From Candidatus Eisenbacteria bacterium (GTDB taxonomy: Bacteria > Eisenbacteria > RBG-16-71-46 > SZUA-252): DNA of 53,731 bases. The notes under the pieces are model-generated. The model ran no database searches. It worked only from the letters and a program-made list of their open reading frames with translations, and was not told the DNA's origin. This document shows positions 21,608 through 30,780 of the stretch, piece after piece (positions within the stretch are counted from its first letter, which is position 1; each line of letters opens with the position of its first letter). Position numbers and translations under genes: made by a program. The stretch is taken from NCBI GenBank assembly GCA_005893305.1, contig VBOZ01000002.1, forward strand, positions 1,285 to 55,015. The letters are read 5' to 3'.

Positions 21608-22883
21608 TGCCGCCGTTGCCATGGGCCCGCAAGGGCATGTCCTGAACGCCAAGCTCGCCGACGAGGGCGTCAATCGAATCGAATGGGCGGAGCGCGAGAT
21701 GCCGGTTCTCCGCCAGGTGAAGGCGCGGTTCCAGAAGGAGCTTCCGCTGAAGGGCCGGCGCGTGGCGGCGTGCCTCCACGTGACGACCGAGACCGCCAAC
21801 CTCATGCTCACCCTCCAGGCGGGCGGCGCCGACGTGACGCTCTGCGCCTCGAACCCGCTCTCCACGCAGGACGACGTGGCCGCGGCGCTCGCGCACCGGT
21901 ATCGGGTTCCGACGTTCGCGATCAAGGGCGAGGACGCCGACACCTACTACAAGCACATCAACGCGGCGCTGGACGCCAAGCCCGAGTTCACGATGGATGA
22001 CGGCGCCGATCTCGTGACCGTCCTCCACACGAAGCGCGCGGAGCAGGCGAAGCAGGTGATCGCCGGCACCGAGGAGACGACGACCGGCGTGATCCGCCTT
22101 CGGGCCATGGCCCGCGAGGGGGCGCTCCGGTATCCGATCCTCGCGGTGAACGACGCGAAGACGAAGTACCTCTTCGACAATCGCTACGGCACGGGGCAGA
22201 GCACGATCGACGGAATCCTGAGGGCCACGAACCGCCTCCTCGCGGGCTCGCGGTTCATCGTCCTGGGTTATGGCTGGTGCGGCCGCGGGGTCGCGAGCCG
22301 GGCGCGCGGCATGGGCGCCCACGTCGCGATCACCGAGATCGATCCGCTGCCCGCGCTCGAGGCGGTCATGGACGGCTTCGAGGTCGTGCCCGCCGCGGAG
22401 GCCGCGAAATTCGGCGACATCTTCGTGACCGTGACCGGGAACATCAACGTTCTTCGGATGGAGCACTTCCGCGCCATGAAGGACGGGGCGATCATCGCGA
22501 ACTCGGGACACTTCAACGTCGAGCTCGACCTCGAATCGCTTCGCAAGGAGGCCCGCTCCATCCGCACGGTCCGCCCCTTCGTGGAAGAGGTGACGCTCGA
22601 GGGCTCGAAGCGGATTTTCGTCCTCGGCGAGGGGAGACTGATCAACCTGGCCGCCGCGGAGGGACACCCCGCGTCCGTGATGGACATGAGCTTCGCGAAC
22701 CAGGCGCTGGGAGTCGAGTATCTGCTGGCGCACTCGCGCGAGCTCAAACCGACCGTCTATCCCATCCCGAAGGCGCTCGACGAGGAGATCGCCCGCCTCA
22801 AGCTGGAGGCCCTGGGGGTGCGCATCGATGTCCTCACCCCGGAGCAGAGCGCGTACCTCGCCTCCTGGCAGCACGGGACGTAG
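21597..22883 (+). CDS. ahcY: Adenosylhomocysteinase
   Basis: 428-residue NAD-dependent enzyme that splits S-adenosylhomocysteine to adenosine and homocysteine after methyl transfer. Seen: [41 protein letters not shown], the hinge segment [19 protein letters not shown] and the NAD-binding [10 protein letters not shown], then [10 protein letters not shown]. It ends YLASWQHGT and lacks the KPDHYRY tail that reaches the neighbouring NAD site in eukaryotic and many bacterial enzymes, resembling the shorter archaeal/thermophile type. GTG start at 21597 lies inside the metK 3' end. Confidence 0.96.
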   Translation: MTPDAAVAMGPQGHVLNAKLADEGVNRIEWAEREMPVLRQVKARFQKELPLKGRRVAACLHVTTETANLMLTLQAGGADVTLCASNPLSTQDDVAAALAHRYRVPTFAIKGEDADTYYKHINAALDAKPEFTMDDGADLVTVLHTKRAEQAKQVIAGTEETTTGVIRLRAMAREGALRYPILAVNDAKTKYLFDNRYGTGQSTIDGILRATNRLLAGSRFIVLGYGWCGRGVASRARGMGAHVAITEIDPLPALEAVMDGFEVVPAAEAAKFGDIFVTVTGNINVLRMEHFRAMKDGAIIANSGHFNVELDLESLRKEARSIRTVRPFVEEVTLEGSKRIFVLGEGRLINLAAAEGHPASVMDMSFANQALGVEYLLAHSRELKPTVYPIPKALDEEIARLKLEALGVRIDVLTPEQSAYLASWQHGT

Positions 22884-22901
22884 GCCAGGGGCCTGCCGCC
22901 C

Positions 22902-25235
22902 ATGTGGCTCCTGGGCCGGGTTTCAGTTCGGCGCAAATACCAGATCCTGGGGCTCTGCCTCCTTTCGCTCGCGCTGTTCCTCATCCTCGCTCTCTGTAGC
23001 CATGACCCGCGGGACACGGCCGCGGACCTGGTCGGGACCGGGGCGGTCCGAAACCAGGCCGGCGTTCTCGGCGCGTTCGCGGCGGCCGGCTTGGCCGCCG
23101 CCTTCGGCGCGTGGGGCGCGTGGCTGATCCCGGCGGGATTCTTGGCGTGGGGTTGGAACCGGCTTCGAGTCGGCCCGGCCGGCGAGCTCTGGCTTCGAAC
23201 CGCGCTCGCCGCCGCCGCCGCGCTCAACGCGATGGGGCTCGCCTATCTCCTCTCGGGAGAGAATCAGGCCAACGTCGGCCGGCTCGGCGAAGGGGTCGGC
23301 CGGATCGCGTCCCACCTTCTGGGGAAGGTCGGGGCCGAGCTGCTCCTCGGCACGGCGCTCCTCGTCGTCGGTGTGATCGCGTTCGAGATCGGCTCCTCGT
23401 CGCCTCTCCGGAAACTCCTCGGCTCGCTGTTGGGGCAATTCAGTCCCGCGCGGGGGAAGGCGAAGCGCGCTCTTGCAGAGGAGCCGGTCGGAGATGATCC
23501 CGACGCGCCAGGCGCCGTAGCGCGCCGCGGCCGGAAGGGTCCCGCCGAGGAAGAAGAGGACCTCCGGCGAGCCTTCACGCTGGCGGAGGAGGCTCCCGGC
23601 AAGAAGGAATCGCGACCCCGGATCGTCGCGCGCCGCGAAGGCGAGCCGCGCCCGGAATCGCTTTCGATCCCGTTCCCTCCGCCCGCTTCGCGCTCGGAAG
23701 GTGAGCGCGGAGCCCCGCGGGAGGAGCGCCGGCGCGGTGCCGACGCGGCTCCCGAGAGCGGTCTCAAGCTCAACCCCGCGTCCGCCCCCGAGGCGGCCCT
23801 TCCTCCGCTCGATCTCCTCGATCGCCACGACTCCAAGCGCATGGCGATCGAGGAATCCGAGCTATTCGAGCTCTCGCGCGTTCTCGAGCGGACCCTTTCC
23901 GACTTCGGCGTGGCGGGGAAGGTCTCGGAGGTCCACCCCGGGCCCGTCATCACGCTCTTCGAGTACGAGCCGGCCCCGGGCGTCAAGGTGAACCAGATCA
24001 TGAACCGCCAGGACGACCTGGCGCTCGCGCTCCGGGCGCAGCGGATCCGGATCGTGGCGCCGATTCCGGGGAAGGCCGCGGTCGGGGTGGAGATTCCGAA
24101 TCGGGTCAAGGCCTTGGTCTCGTTTCGCGAGATCGTCGCCTCCGCCCCGTTCCAGCAAACCCGGGACGCGCTCCCGTTCGCGCTGGGGAAGGACGTCGCC
24201 GGCGTTCCGTTCACCGCTTCGCTCGAGCGAATGCCGCACCTCCTCATCGCCGGCGCCACCGGCTCGGGGAAGAGCGTGTGCATCAACGCGCTCATCATGA
24301 GCCTCCTCTTGAAGCGAACGCCGAGCGAGCTTCGCTTCATCCTGATCGATCCGAAGATGCTGGAGCTGACGCCCTACAACGGAATTCCTCATCTGCGGAT
24401 GCCGGTGGTCACGGATCCGAAGAAGGCCGCGCAGGCGCTCCGCTACTGCGTGAAGGAGATGGAGCGCCGCTACCAGGTCCTGGCCCGCCGCGGCGCGCGG
24501 AACATCGAGGCGTATAACCGGCTCGGGCTCGACCCCGCGACGGTCGAGGACGCGAAGCTCCCGTACCTGGTCGTGGTCGTGGACGAGCTCGCCGATCTGA
24601 TGGCGCTTCTGCCGGCCGAGATCGAGGAGCCGATCGGCCGCCTCGCGCAGATGGCGCGCGCCGTGGGAATCCACCTGATCCTCGCGACGCAGCGTCCCTC
24701 GGTGGACGTGCTGACGGGCGTGATCAAGGCGAACTTCCCCTCGCGGATCGCCTTCCAGGTCGCGAGCCGCACCGACTCGCGCGTGATCCTGGACATGAAC
24801 GGCGCCGAGAGCTTGCTCGGGAACGGCGACAGCCTCTACCTTCCCGCCGGGAAGCCGGAGCCGGACCGGGTGCACGGCTCCTACGTCTCGACCGAGGAGA
24901 TCGAGCGTGTGGTGACGTTCCTGAAGGGACAGGGCGGGCCGGTGGCCGTCGACGACAGCGCGCTCGAGCAAACGGTCACGCTGGACTCGGACGCCGACGA
25001 CGACCTCTACGAGGAGGCGATGCGGCTGGTCGTGCTCCACCAGCAGGCCTCGACGTCCATGCTCCAGCGGCGGCTCAAGGTCGGATACTCCCGCGCGGCG
25101 CGGCTCCTGGACCTCCTCGAGGAGCGGGGCGTGGTCGGCCCGCCCGACGGCGCCAAGGGCCGCGAGGTGTTCGTGACCGAGCAGGAGCTCGAGGCCCGCC
25201 GCGCGCGGGGCTCCGAGGTGGAGAGCGGCACGTGA
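22902..25235 (+). CDS. ftsK: DNA translocase FtsK
   Basis: 777-residue membrane-anchored ATPase that pumps chromosomal DNA through the closing division septum. Four hydrophobic helices lie in about the first 165 residues, then a charged, proline/glutamate-rich linker (to about residue 310), then the motor: alpha domain, Walker A AGATGSGKSVCINALI with Lys457, FILIDPKMLEL, Walker B VVVVDELADLM and LATQRPSVDVLTGVIKANFP. The last ~70 residues form the gamma winged helix (STSMLQRRLKVGYSRAARLLD) that reads KOPS sequences in E. coli. It overlaps rimO by 4 bases (GTGA). Confidence 0.97.
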   Translation: MWLLGRVSVRRKYQILGLCLLSLALFLILALCSHDPRDTAADLVGTGAVRNQAGVLGAFAAAGLAAAFGAWGAWLIPAGFLAWGWNRLRVGPAGELWLRTALAAAAALNAMGLAYLLSGENQANVGRLGEGVGRIASHLLGKVGAELLLGTALLVVGVIAFEIGSSSPLRKLLGSLLGQFSPARGKAKRALAEEPVGDDPDAPGAVARRGRKGPAEEEEDLRRAFTLAEEAPGKKESRPRIVARREGEPRPESLSIPFPPPASRSEGERGAPREERRRGADAAPESGLKLNPASAPEAALPPLDLLDRHDSKRMAIEESELFELSRVLERTLSDFGVAGKVSEVHPGPVITLFEYEPAPGVKVNQIMNRQDDLALALRAQRIRIVAPIPGKAAVGVEIPNRVKALVSFREIVASAPFQQTRDALPFALGKDVAGVPFTASLERMPHLLIAGATGSGKSVCINALIMSLLLKRTPSELRFILIDPKMLELTPYNGIPHLRMPVVTDPKKAAQALRYCVKEMERRYQVLARRGARNIEAYNRLGLDPATVEDAKLPYLVVVVDELADLMALLPAEIEEPIGRLAQMARAVGIHLILATQRPSVDVLTGVIKANFPSRIAFQVASRTDSRVILDMNGAESLLGNGDSLYLPAGKPEPDRVHGSYVSTEEIERVVTFLKGQGGPVAVDDSALEQTVTLDSDADDDLYEEAMRLVVLHQQASTSMLQRRLKVGYSRAARLLDLLEERGVVGPPDGAKGREVFVTEQELEARRARGSEVESGT

Positions 25236-26626
25236 TCCAACCGATCGCGTTCGCGCCGCCGCGGCCGGCCGGGAAGGAAGCCCCTGCGCGGGTCGCGCTC
25301 GTGACCTTAGGCTGCGCGAAGAACCTCGTCGACTCCGAGATCATGGCGGGGCTCATGGCGCGGGGCGGGTTCGTCCTGACCGCGAACCCCGCGGACGCGG
25401 ACGTCGCGGTCGTGAACACCTGCGCGTTCATCGGGCCGTCGCAGAAGGAGTCGATCGACCGGATCCTCGAGCTCGCCGCCCTGAAGCGCGAAGGAGTTCT
25501 GCGGGGGCTCATCGTGGCGGGCTGTCTCGCGCAGCGCTACCAGTCGGAGCTGCTCCGGGAAATTCCGGAAGTCGACGCGGTCGTGGGAACGGGGCAGGTC
25601 GATGCCATCGCGCGCGTCGCCCATCGCGTCCGCCATGGTGGGGCCGCGATTCTCGAGGTGGGCCCGCCGGGTACGGCGGTCGACCTCGCGTCGCACCGCG
25701 CCGTCTCCACGCCGCGCCACCTCGCCTACCTCCGGATCGCGGACGGCTGCGATTTCCGCTGCACGTTCTGCATCATCCCCAAGCTGCGGGGCGACCTGCG
25801 GAGCCGGCCGTTCGAATCGGTCCTCGAGGAGGCCCACCGCCTCGCGGAAGGCGGGGTGAAGGAGCTCCTCCTGATCGCCCAGGACTCCACGTCCTACGGA
25901 GAGGACATCTACGGGACGGCTCGGCTGCCGGAGCTTCTCCGTGGCCTCGCGGCGATCGACGGGATCGAGTGGCTGCGCGTCCACTACACGCACCCGAAGA
26001 CGTGGAGCGAAGAGCTGATTCGGGTGTTTGAAGAGGAGCCGAAGGTTTGCCGCTACGTCGACATCCCGCTCCAGCATGTGACCGACCGGATGCTCCGCCG
26101 GATGCGGCGGGAGGTCGTCGCGGTAGAGCAGGAGCGGCTCATCGAAACCCTTCGGCGGCGGCTTCCCGAGATCGCCATCCGGACGCATTTCATCGTCGGC
26201 TTTCCGGGAGAGACGGAGGAGGACTTCGAGGCGCTCCTCGAGGCGGTCGGCCGGGAGTCGTACGACCACGTCGGGTGCTTCGCGTACTCGCGAGAAGACG
26301 GTACGCCGGCCGGGCGCATGGGCGAGCAGGTGCCGGAGCGGACCAAGCTCGAGCGCCGGCGTCGGCTCATGGCGGCCCAGCGCGATCTGGCGGCCCGGGT
26401 CTGGGGACGCTGGGTGGGGCGAACCGTGGATGTTCGGATCGATGGAGCCGTGCCGTCGCGCGCGGGGAGCTTCATCGGCCGAGTGGAGCAGCAGGGCTAC
26501 GAAGTGGACGGCGTGACGCGCGTGCGCGCGGTCCGCGGAGCGCCCGAGCCCAGGGCGGGGGAACGGACGCGCGTCCGCATCGTGCGGGCGCGGCACTACG
26601 ATCTCGAGGCGGAGGTGACGGGGTGA
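25232..26626 (+). CDS. rimO: Ribosomal protein S12 methylthiotransferase RimO
   Basis: 464-residue radical-SAM enzyme that methylthiolates an aspartate of ribosomal protein S12. The N-terminal MTTase domain carries three cysteines for the auxiliary cluster (TLGCAKNLVDSE, VNTCAFIG, VAGCLAQRY); the radical-SAM motif is CDFRCTFC; the C-terminal TRAM domain follows (RVEQQGYEVDGVTRV). CAKNxVDSE and FIxxAxxES-like stretches favour RimO over MiaB. A ~20-residue extension precedes the family start. GTG 25232 overlaps ftsK, and the stop overlaps the next gene (GTGA). Confidence 0.95.
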   Translation: MIQPIAFAPPRPAGKEAPARVALVTLGCAKNLVDSEIMAGLMARGGFVLTANPADADVAVVNTCAFIGPSQKESIDRILELAALKREGVLRGLIVAGCLAQRYQSELLREIPEVDAVVGTGQVDAIARVAHRVRHGGAAILEVGPPGTAVDLASHRAVSTPRHLAYLRIADGCDFRCTFCIIPKLRGDLRSRPFESVLEEAHRLAEGGVKELLLIAQDSTSYGEDIYGTARLPELLRGLAAIDGIEWLRVHYTHPKTWSEELIRVFEEEPKVCRYVDIPLQHVTDRMLRRMRREVVAVEQERLIETLRRRLPEIAIRTHFIVGFPGETEEDFEALLEAVGRESYDHVGCFAYSREDGTPAGRMGEQVPERTKLERRRRLMAAQRDLAARVWGRWVGRTVDVRIDGAVPSRAGSFIGRVEQQGYEVDGVTRVRAVRGAPEPRAGERTRVRIVRARHYDLEAEVTG

Positions 26627-27294
26627 GACGCACGTTCTGGGTGTGCGCGGTCGTGATCGGGCTCCACCTGGCCACCTCGGCGGCGGTCGCGCGCGCGGGG
26701 CACTCGCCTCCCATGACCCACGGGATGGCGCTCGACTCCGTGGCGGCCATCGTCGCGCAGGACCTCCTGCAAGGGGTCTCGATTCCGCCGGGGCGGCCGG
26801 TCGTGCTTCGCTCTCCGGCGCCCGGCGATACGCTCGGGCTCCTCACGAAGCAGCTCGTGGATCGTCTGCGCGCGCAGAACGTGACGGTACGGTTTCCGGC
26901 CGCATCCGCGGCCGCGGGCGATTCGTCCGTGGCGGCGGCCACGAGCGCCGACGGCCCGCTTCACCTCGACCTCCAGGTCGACGGCTCGGGCGTGAGCTAC
27001 GTTCGGCGCGTCGGGTCATTTCCGTTCGGCACGAGGGGCTACGAGCGCCTCGCCGCGATGCGCGCGAACGCGACGCTTCTGGATCCCGCCAACGGGGAGG
27101 TCCTCTGGACCCGGTCGGCGACGCGGGCCGCGACCGACCTGGTCCCCAAGAGCGAGGTCGTCTACGCCGCCAGCGGATCGGGCCCGCTCAATCCGCAGGT
27201 GCCGCGGGGCGGCGGGACGCGTTGGCTCGAGCCGATGATCGTCGTGGGCGTGGTGGCAGGGCTGGTCGTGCTCTTCTACTCCAATCGAAACTGA
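26623..27294 (+). CDS. Hypothetical envelope protein with signal peptide and C-terminal membrane anchor
   Basis: Not recognised. The 223-residue product begins with a signal peptide (basic RR, hydrophobic VCAVVIGLHLATSAAVA, cleavage near ARAG). The middle has an alpha/beta pattern in which a 'low-number' domain (LDSVAAIVAQDLLQG, later LHLDLQVDGSGVSYV and LLDPANGEVLWTRS) recalls small periplasmic domains such as those of FlgO/CsgG-like proteins, but I cannot confirm this. It ends in one hydrophobic helix (EPMIVVGVVAGLVVLFY) with only four residues after it, so the protein would face the periplasm with a C-terminal anchor. GTG 26623 overlaps rimO as GTGA; a TPR protein and bamD follow, suggesting an envelope role. 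Confidence 0.75.
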   Translation: MRRTFWVCAVVIGLHLATSAAVARAGHSPPMTHGMALDSVAAIVAQDLLQGVSIPPGRPVVLRSPAPGDTLGLLTKQLVDRLRAQNVTVRFPAASAAAGDSSVAAATSADGPLHLDLQVDGSGVSYVRRVGSFPFGTRGYERLAAMRANATLLDPANGEVLWTRSATRAATDLVPKSEVVYAASGSGPLNPQVPRGGGTRWLEPMIVVGVVAGLVVLFYSNRN

Positions 27295-27330
27295 GGGCGG
27301 AGGCGTGACGTGGGTCCAGGGAGGGTCACC

Positions 27331-28059
27331 ATGAGCGTGGCTGCCAAGCAGCACCAGGTCTTGGCTCGGGACTATTTCGGCAAGGGCCTCTATCCCCAGG
27401 CGGTGGGCGAGATCCGCGAGGCGATCAAGCTCAATCCGGAGTTCCCGGATCTCCACAACCAGCTGGGGCTCGCCCTCAGCATGAACGGCGACCGGGAGAC
27501 CGCGGTCGCGGAGTTCCAGCGCGCGCTCCACTTGAATCCGCACTACGTGGAGGCACGCCTGAACCTCGCGATCATCCTGAACGACCTGGGGCGCTACGAG
27601 GACGCGCTCCGGGAGTTTCACTCGGAGCGCCTGGACGATCCCGATCACGAAAACCTCTCGCCGGAGGTTCGGTCCCACCTGGCGGAAGCTCACACGCTCC
27701 TGGGCGACACGTACCGGAACCTCGGCCTCGCCGTCGACGCTTCGCAGGAATACCGGAAGGCGCTCCGTCACGCGCCTCAATTCCTCGACATCAAGAACAA
27801 GCTCGGCGCGGTCTACGCCGAGATGGGGCTCTATCAGGACGCCGAGACCGTGCTGGCCGAGGCCCTGGCGCAGAATCAGCGCTACGTCGACGCACGGATC
27901 ACCCTCGGGGTGGTCTACTTGAAGTCGGGGCGCCTCGCCCGCGCCCGCGAAGAATGGGAGCGCTGCCTCCTCGAGAACAAGGACGACGTCCGGGCCCGCT
28001 CGTACATCGACATGCTGGAGCGCGAGGAGGAAGCCGCGGACGATCCGCGGGGCCAATGA
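27331..28059 (+). CDS. TPR-repeat protein
   Basis: 242 residues made almost wholly of tetratricopeptide repeats: about six 34-residue helix pairs, for example YPQAVGEIREAIKLNPEFPD, then NQLGLALSMNGDRETAVAEF and NLAIILNDLGRYEDALREF. No signal peptide or membrane segment, so probably cytosolic, acting as a protein-protein scaffold. ATG 27331 is chosen over GTG 27310 because CCAGGGAGGG lies 5-10 bases before it. The stop overlaps bamD by 4 bases (ATGA), which suggests a function linked to outer-membrane assembly or simply operon membership; the partner is not known. Confidence 0.88.
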   Translation: MSVAAKQHQVLARDYFGKGLYPQAVGEIREAIKLNPEFPDLHNQLGLALSMNGDRETAVAEFQRALHLNPHYVEARLNLAIILNDLGRYEDALREFHSERLDDPDHENLSPEVRSHLAEAHTLLGDTYRNLGLAVDASQEYRKALRHAPQFLDIKNKLGAVYAEMGLYQDAETVLAEALAQNQRYVDARITLGVVYLKSGRLARAREEWERCLLENKDDVRARSYIDMLEREEEAADDPRGQ

Positions 28060-28829
28060 TCCGATACGCGGCGCGCCGAGCCCTGGCGAGAGCCGGGGTC
28101 GCGGCGCTCCTTGTGCTCGCGTCCGGTTGCGGGGGGTCGCTCCGCGAGGCGGCGGTCGGCGGCGTCGCCAGCTTCGACCGCGGCAAGGAGGAGTTCGACC
28201 GAGGCCAGTGGCTGGACGCGATCGCCGACTTCAAGGCGTACGTCGAGCAGTTTCCCGGCACCGAGAAGACGGACGACGCTCTCTTCTACCTGGGTGAAGC
28301 CTATTTCCGGACGAAGGACTACGCGCTGGCGTCCGGACAGTACGACCGGCTGATCCGCGATTTCCCCGGATCGCCCCTCCATCCCGACGCGCTCTTCCAG
28401 CTCGCGCGCTGCGACGATCTGCAGTCCCGCCCGGCGCCCCTCGACCAGGCCGAGACCATCCGCTCGATATCGCGCTACAAGGAATTTCTCGAGCTCTACC
28501 CGGAGCACAAGCGCGCCGCCGAGGCCAAGCTTCGCCTCGAAGCGTTGACCGACCGTCTCGCGGAGAAGCGTTGGCGGAACGGCCGCCTCTACTTCCGCCT
28601 GCGACACTACGATGCCGCCGAATACTACTTCCGGAGCGTGATCCAGAATTACCCCGCGTCGTCGTGGGCCAGCGAGTCGCAGCTCTTCCTGGCCGACGTA
28701 CTCGTGCGGAAGAAGAAGCGCGCCGAAGCGGTTACGGTGCTCCGCGCGGTCGAGGAGAGCGTCGCCTCCGCCGATGTGAAGGCCCGCGCCCAGAAGCGCC
28801 TGCGGGAGCTCGAGGGAGCGAAGGAGTGA
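28056..28829 (+). CDS. bamD: Outer membrane protein assembly factor BamD (TPR lipoprotein)
   Basis: 257-residue lipoprotein of the BAM complex that inserts beta-barrels in the outer membrane. The signal sequence ends in the lipobox LASGC. TPR-like helices follow with the typical BamD phrases: FDRGKEEFDRGQWLDAIADF, YVEQFPGTEKTDDALFYLGE, SGQYDRLIRDFPGSPLHPDA, then a longer segment around the third repeat and YYFRSVIQNYPASSWASE. Length fits the family (about 245-270). Overlaps the TPR gene (ATGA) and nadD (GTGA). YbgF/CpoB-type proteins share the repeats, but the lipobox and the repeat spacing favour BamD. Confidence 0.88.
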   Translation: MIRYAARRALARAGVAALLVLASGCGGSLREAAVGGVASFDRGKEEFDRGQWLDAIADFKAYVEQFPGTEKTDDALFYLGEAYFRTKDYALASGQYDRLIRDFPGSPLHPDALFQLARCDDLQSRPAPLDQAETIRSISRYKEFLELYPEHKRAAEAKLRLEALTDRLAEKRWRNGRLYFRLRHYDAAEYYFRSVIQNYPASSWASESQLFLADVLVRKKKRAEAVTVLRAVEESVASADVKARAQKRLRELEGAKE

Positions 28830-29431
28830 CGCGCCGTCCGGCGCGCACGGGCATCTTCGGCGGGACGTTCGATCCGATTCATGTGGGGCACCTCATCATG
28901 GCGGACGAGGTCATGTCCCGCCTCAAGCTCCAACGGCTCCTCTTCATGCCCGCCTCCCGCCCCGCCCACAAGCGCTCGCGAGCCCTGACGAGCGTCGAGG
29001 ACCGGATCGCGATGCTTCGGCTCGCCATCCGCGGACACCAAGGCTTCGCGGTGTCGCGGATCGAGGCCGACGGCTCGGGCGTCTCGTTCACGGCGCGGAC
29101 TCTCGAGACCCTCGCGGCGAAGCTGCCCGGGGAGCTCTACTTCATCATGGGCCAGGACAGCCTGGAGGAGTTTCACACCTGGAAGGATCCCGAGCGGATC
29201 ACCCGCCTCGCGCGCCTGGTCGTGCTTCCAAGGGGCGACCACGATCTCCCGTCCCTCGATCCGTCGCTTCGCCGCAGGGTCGTCTTTCTTAGGCCGCCCC
29301 GAATCGGCATCTCCTCCACCGAGATTCGACGCCGGATTCGCCGCGGGCTCCCGGTCCGCTATTGGATTCCCGATGCGGTCCTAAGCTACGTGACGCGCCA
29401 TGGTCTCTACGGAATCCGCCGGCGCGGCTAA
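28826..29431 (+). CDS. nadD: Nicotinate-nucleotide adenylyltransferase
   Basis: 201-residue enzyme that joins nicotinate mononucleotide and ATP in NAD synthesis. The nucleotidyltransferase signature GIFGGTFDPIHVGHL with its T/HxGH motif is at the start; PASRPAHK, EDRIAMLRLA and the ISSTEIRRRIRRGLPVRYWI segment (SSTxIR nucleotide-binding motif) follow. GTG 28826 overlaps bamD (GTGA). The last 32 bases overlap the start of polA in another frame. Confidence 0.96.
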   Translation: MTRRPARTGIFGGTFDPIHVGHLIMADEVMSRLKLQRLLFMPASRPAHKRSRALTSVEDRIAMLRLAIRGHQGFAVSRIEADGSGVSFTARTLETLAAKLPGELYFIMGQDSLEEFHTWKDPERITRLARLVVLPRGDHDLPSLDPSLRRRVVFLRPPRIGISSTEIRRRIRRGLPVRYWIPDAVLSYVTRHGLYGIRRRG

Positions 29432-29503
29432 GAGCCTCCTCCTCGTTGACGGATCGGCTCTCCTCTACCGCTCTCACTTTGCGTTCATCCGGAACCCGCT
29501 CCG

Positions 29504-29622
29504 GAACGCGAAGGGCGAGCCGACGAGCGTGCCGTACGGGGTGCTCCAGACGCTCGTGCCTCTTCTGGACTCAAAGCATCCGGACCGGGTCGCCGTCGTG
29601 TTCGACACCGCCGCGCCGACGT
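29504..29622 (+). repeat. 119-bp direct repeat, copy 1 (native, polA 5' nuclease domain)
   Basis: Identical over 119 bases to 30662-30780, 1158 bases downstream. This copy encodes AKGEPTSVPYGVLQTLVPL and what follows up to FDTAAPT, which is what the PolA 5' nuclease domain has at this point (family: KGEPTxAVYGF ... FDxGAPTFRH), so it is the original. Confidence 0.95.
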
Positions 29623-30661
29623 TCCGCCACAAGGTGTACCCGGAATACAAGGCGCACCGCCCGCGGATCCCCGATGAGCTCAAGGCGCAGATACCGCGCG
29701 CGCGCGAGGCGATCCGGCTTCTCGGGATTCCGATCGTGGAGCAACCCGGCGTCGAGGCCGATGACCTGATCGGGAGCCTGGCCCGCGAGGCGGAGAGGGA
29801 CGGCGCCGTCGCGATGATCGTGACGGGCGACAAGGACTTCTTCCAGCTGGTCTCCGAGAGGGTGCAGGTGCTCGCGCCGCAGAGTCGGGGCGAGCTGGTG
29901 CCGATCGGCCCGGCGGCGGTGCGCGAGCGCTACGGCGTGGCCCCGGAGGAGATGGTCGACCTTCTGTCGCTCATGGGCGACGCTTCGGACAACGTGCCCG
30001 GCGTTCCCGGCATCGGCGAGAAGACGGCCGCGCAGCTGATTCAGCGGTTTCACTCGGTCGACGCGCTCTATCAGTCCCTGGATCAGGTGGAGCGCGTATC
30101 GCTGCGCGAGAAGCTTCAGAAGCACCGGGAGAGCGCCCTCCTGAGCCGGCAGCTTGTCACCATCCGTTCCGACCTTCCGCTGGACCGGCACTGGTGGGAG
30201 CTGGAGCGCGAGCCGGTCCGGGTCCGGGAACTCCATCGCCTCCTCGACGACCTCGACTTCCGCGCGCTCAAGCGCCGCTTCGCCTCCGAGATCGCGGAGC
30301 CCGTCCCGGGGGAGCTCTTCGCCCCCGCGCCCCCTCCGGGCGAGCTTTTCCCTCGGCCGGCTCCGGCCTCCGTCCCCGCGCGGGCGCCGTTCGGCGAATA
30401 CAAGGTGGTCCGCACCGAGGAGGAGCTCACGGCTCTTTCGCGCGAGCTTCTGGAGGCGGAGGGCCCGGTCGCGTTCGACACCGAGACCACGGGATTGAAT
30501 CCGCTCCGCGCGGACCTGGTCGGAATCTCCGTGGCGACCGCGCCCGGGCGGGCCTACTACCTCCAGGTGGGGCATGAGGCCGGTCCCAACCTCGATCCGG
30601 ATCACGTGCGCGCGGCGCTCCGTCCCTTCTTCGATTCACCTCGGGCCCAGCGCGTCGCGCA

Positions 30662-30780
30662 GAACGCGAAGGGCGAGCCGACGAGCGTGCCGTACGGGGT
30701 GCTCCAGACGCTCGTGCCTCTTCTGGACTCAAAGCATCCGGACCGGGTCGCCGTCGTGTTCGACACCGCCGCGCCGACGT
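30662..30780 (+). repeat. 119-bp direct repeat, copy 2 (misplaced, polA exonuclease domain)
   Basis: Exact copy of 29504-29622. It begins within the codons for QNAK, where PolA would read QNxKYD, and ends just before LDALA, so it replaces about 38-40 codons of the exonuclease domain. Between the in-frame points 30663 and 30781 there are 118 bases, not a multiple of three, so it also shifts the frame. Confidence 0.95.
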
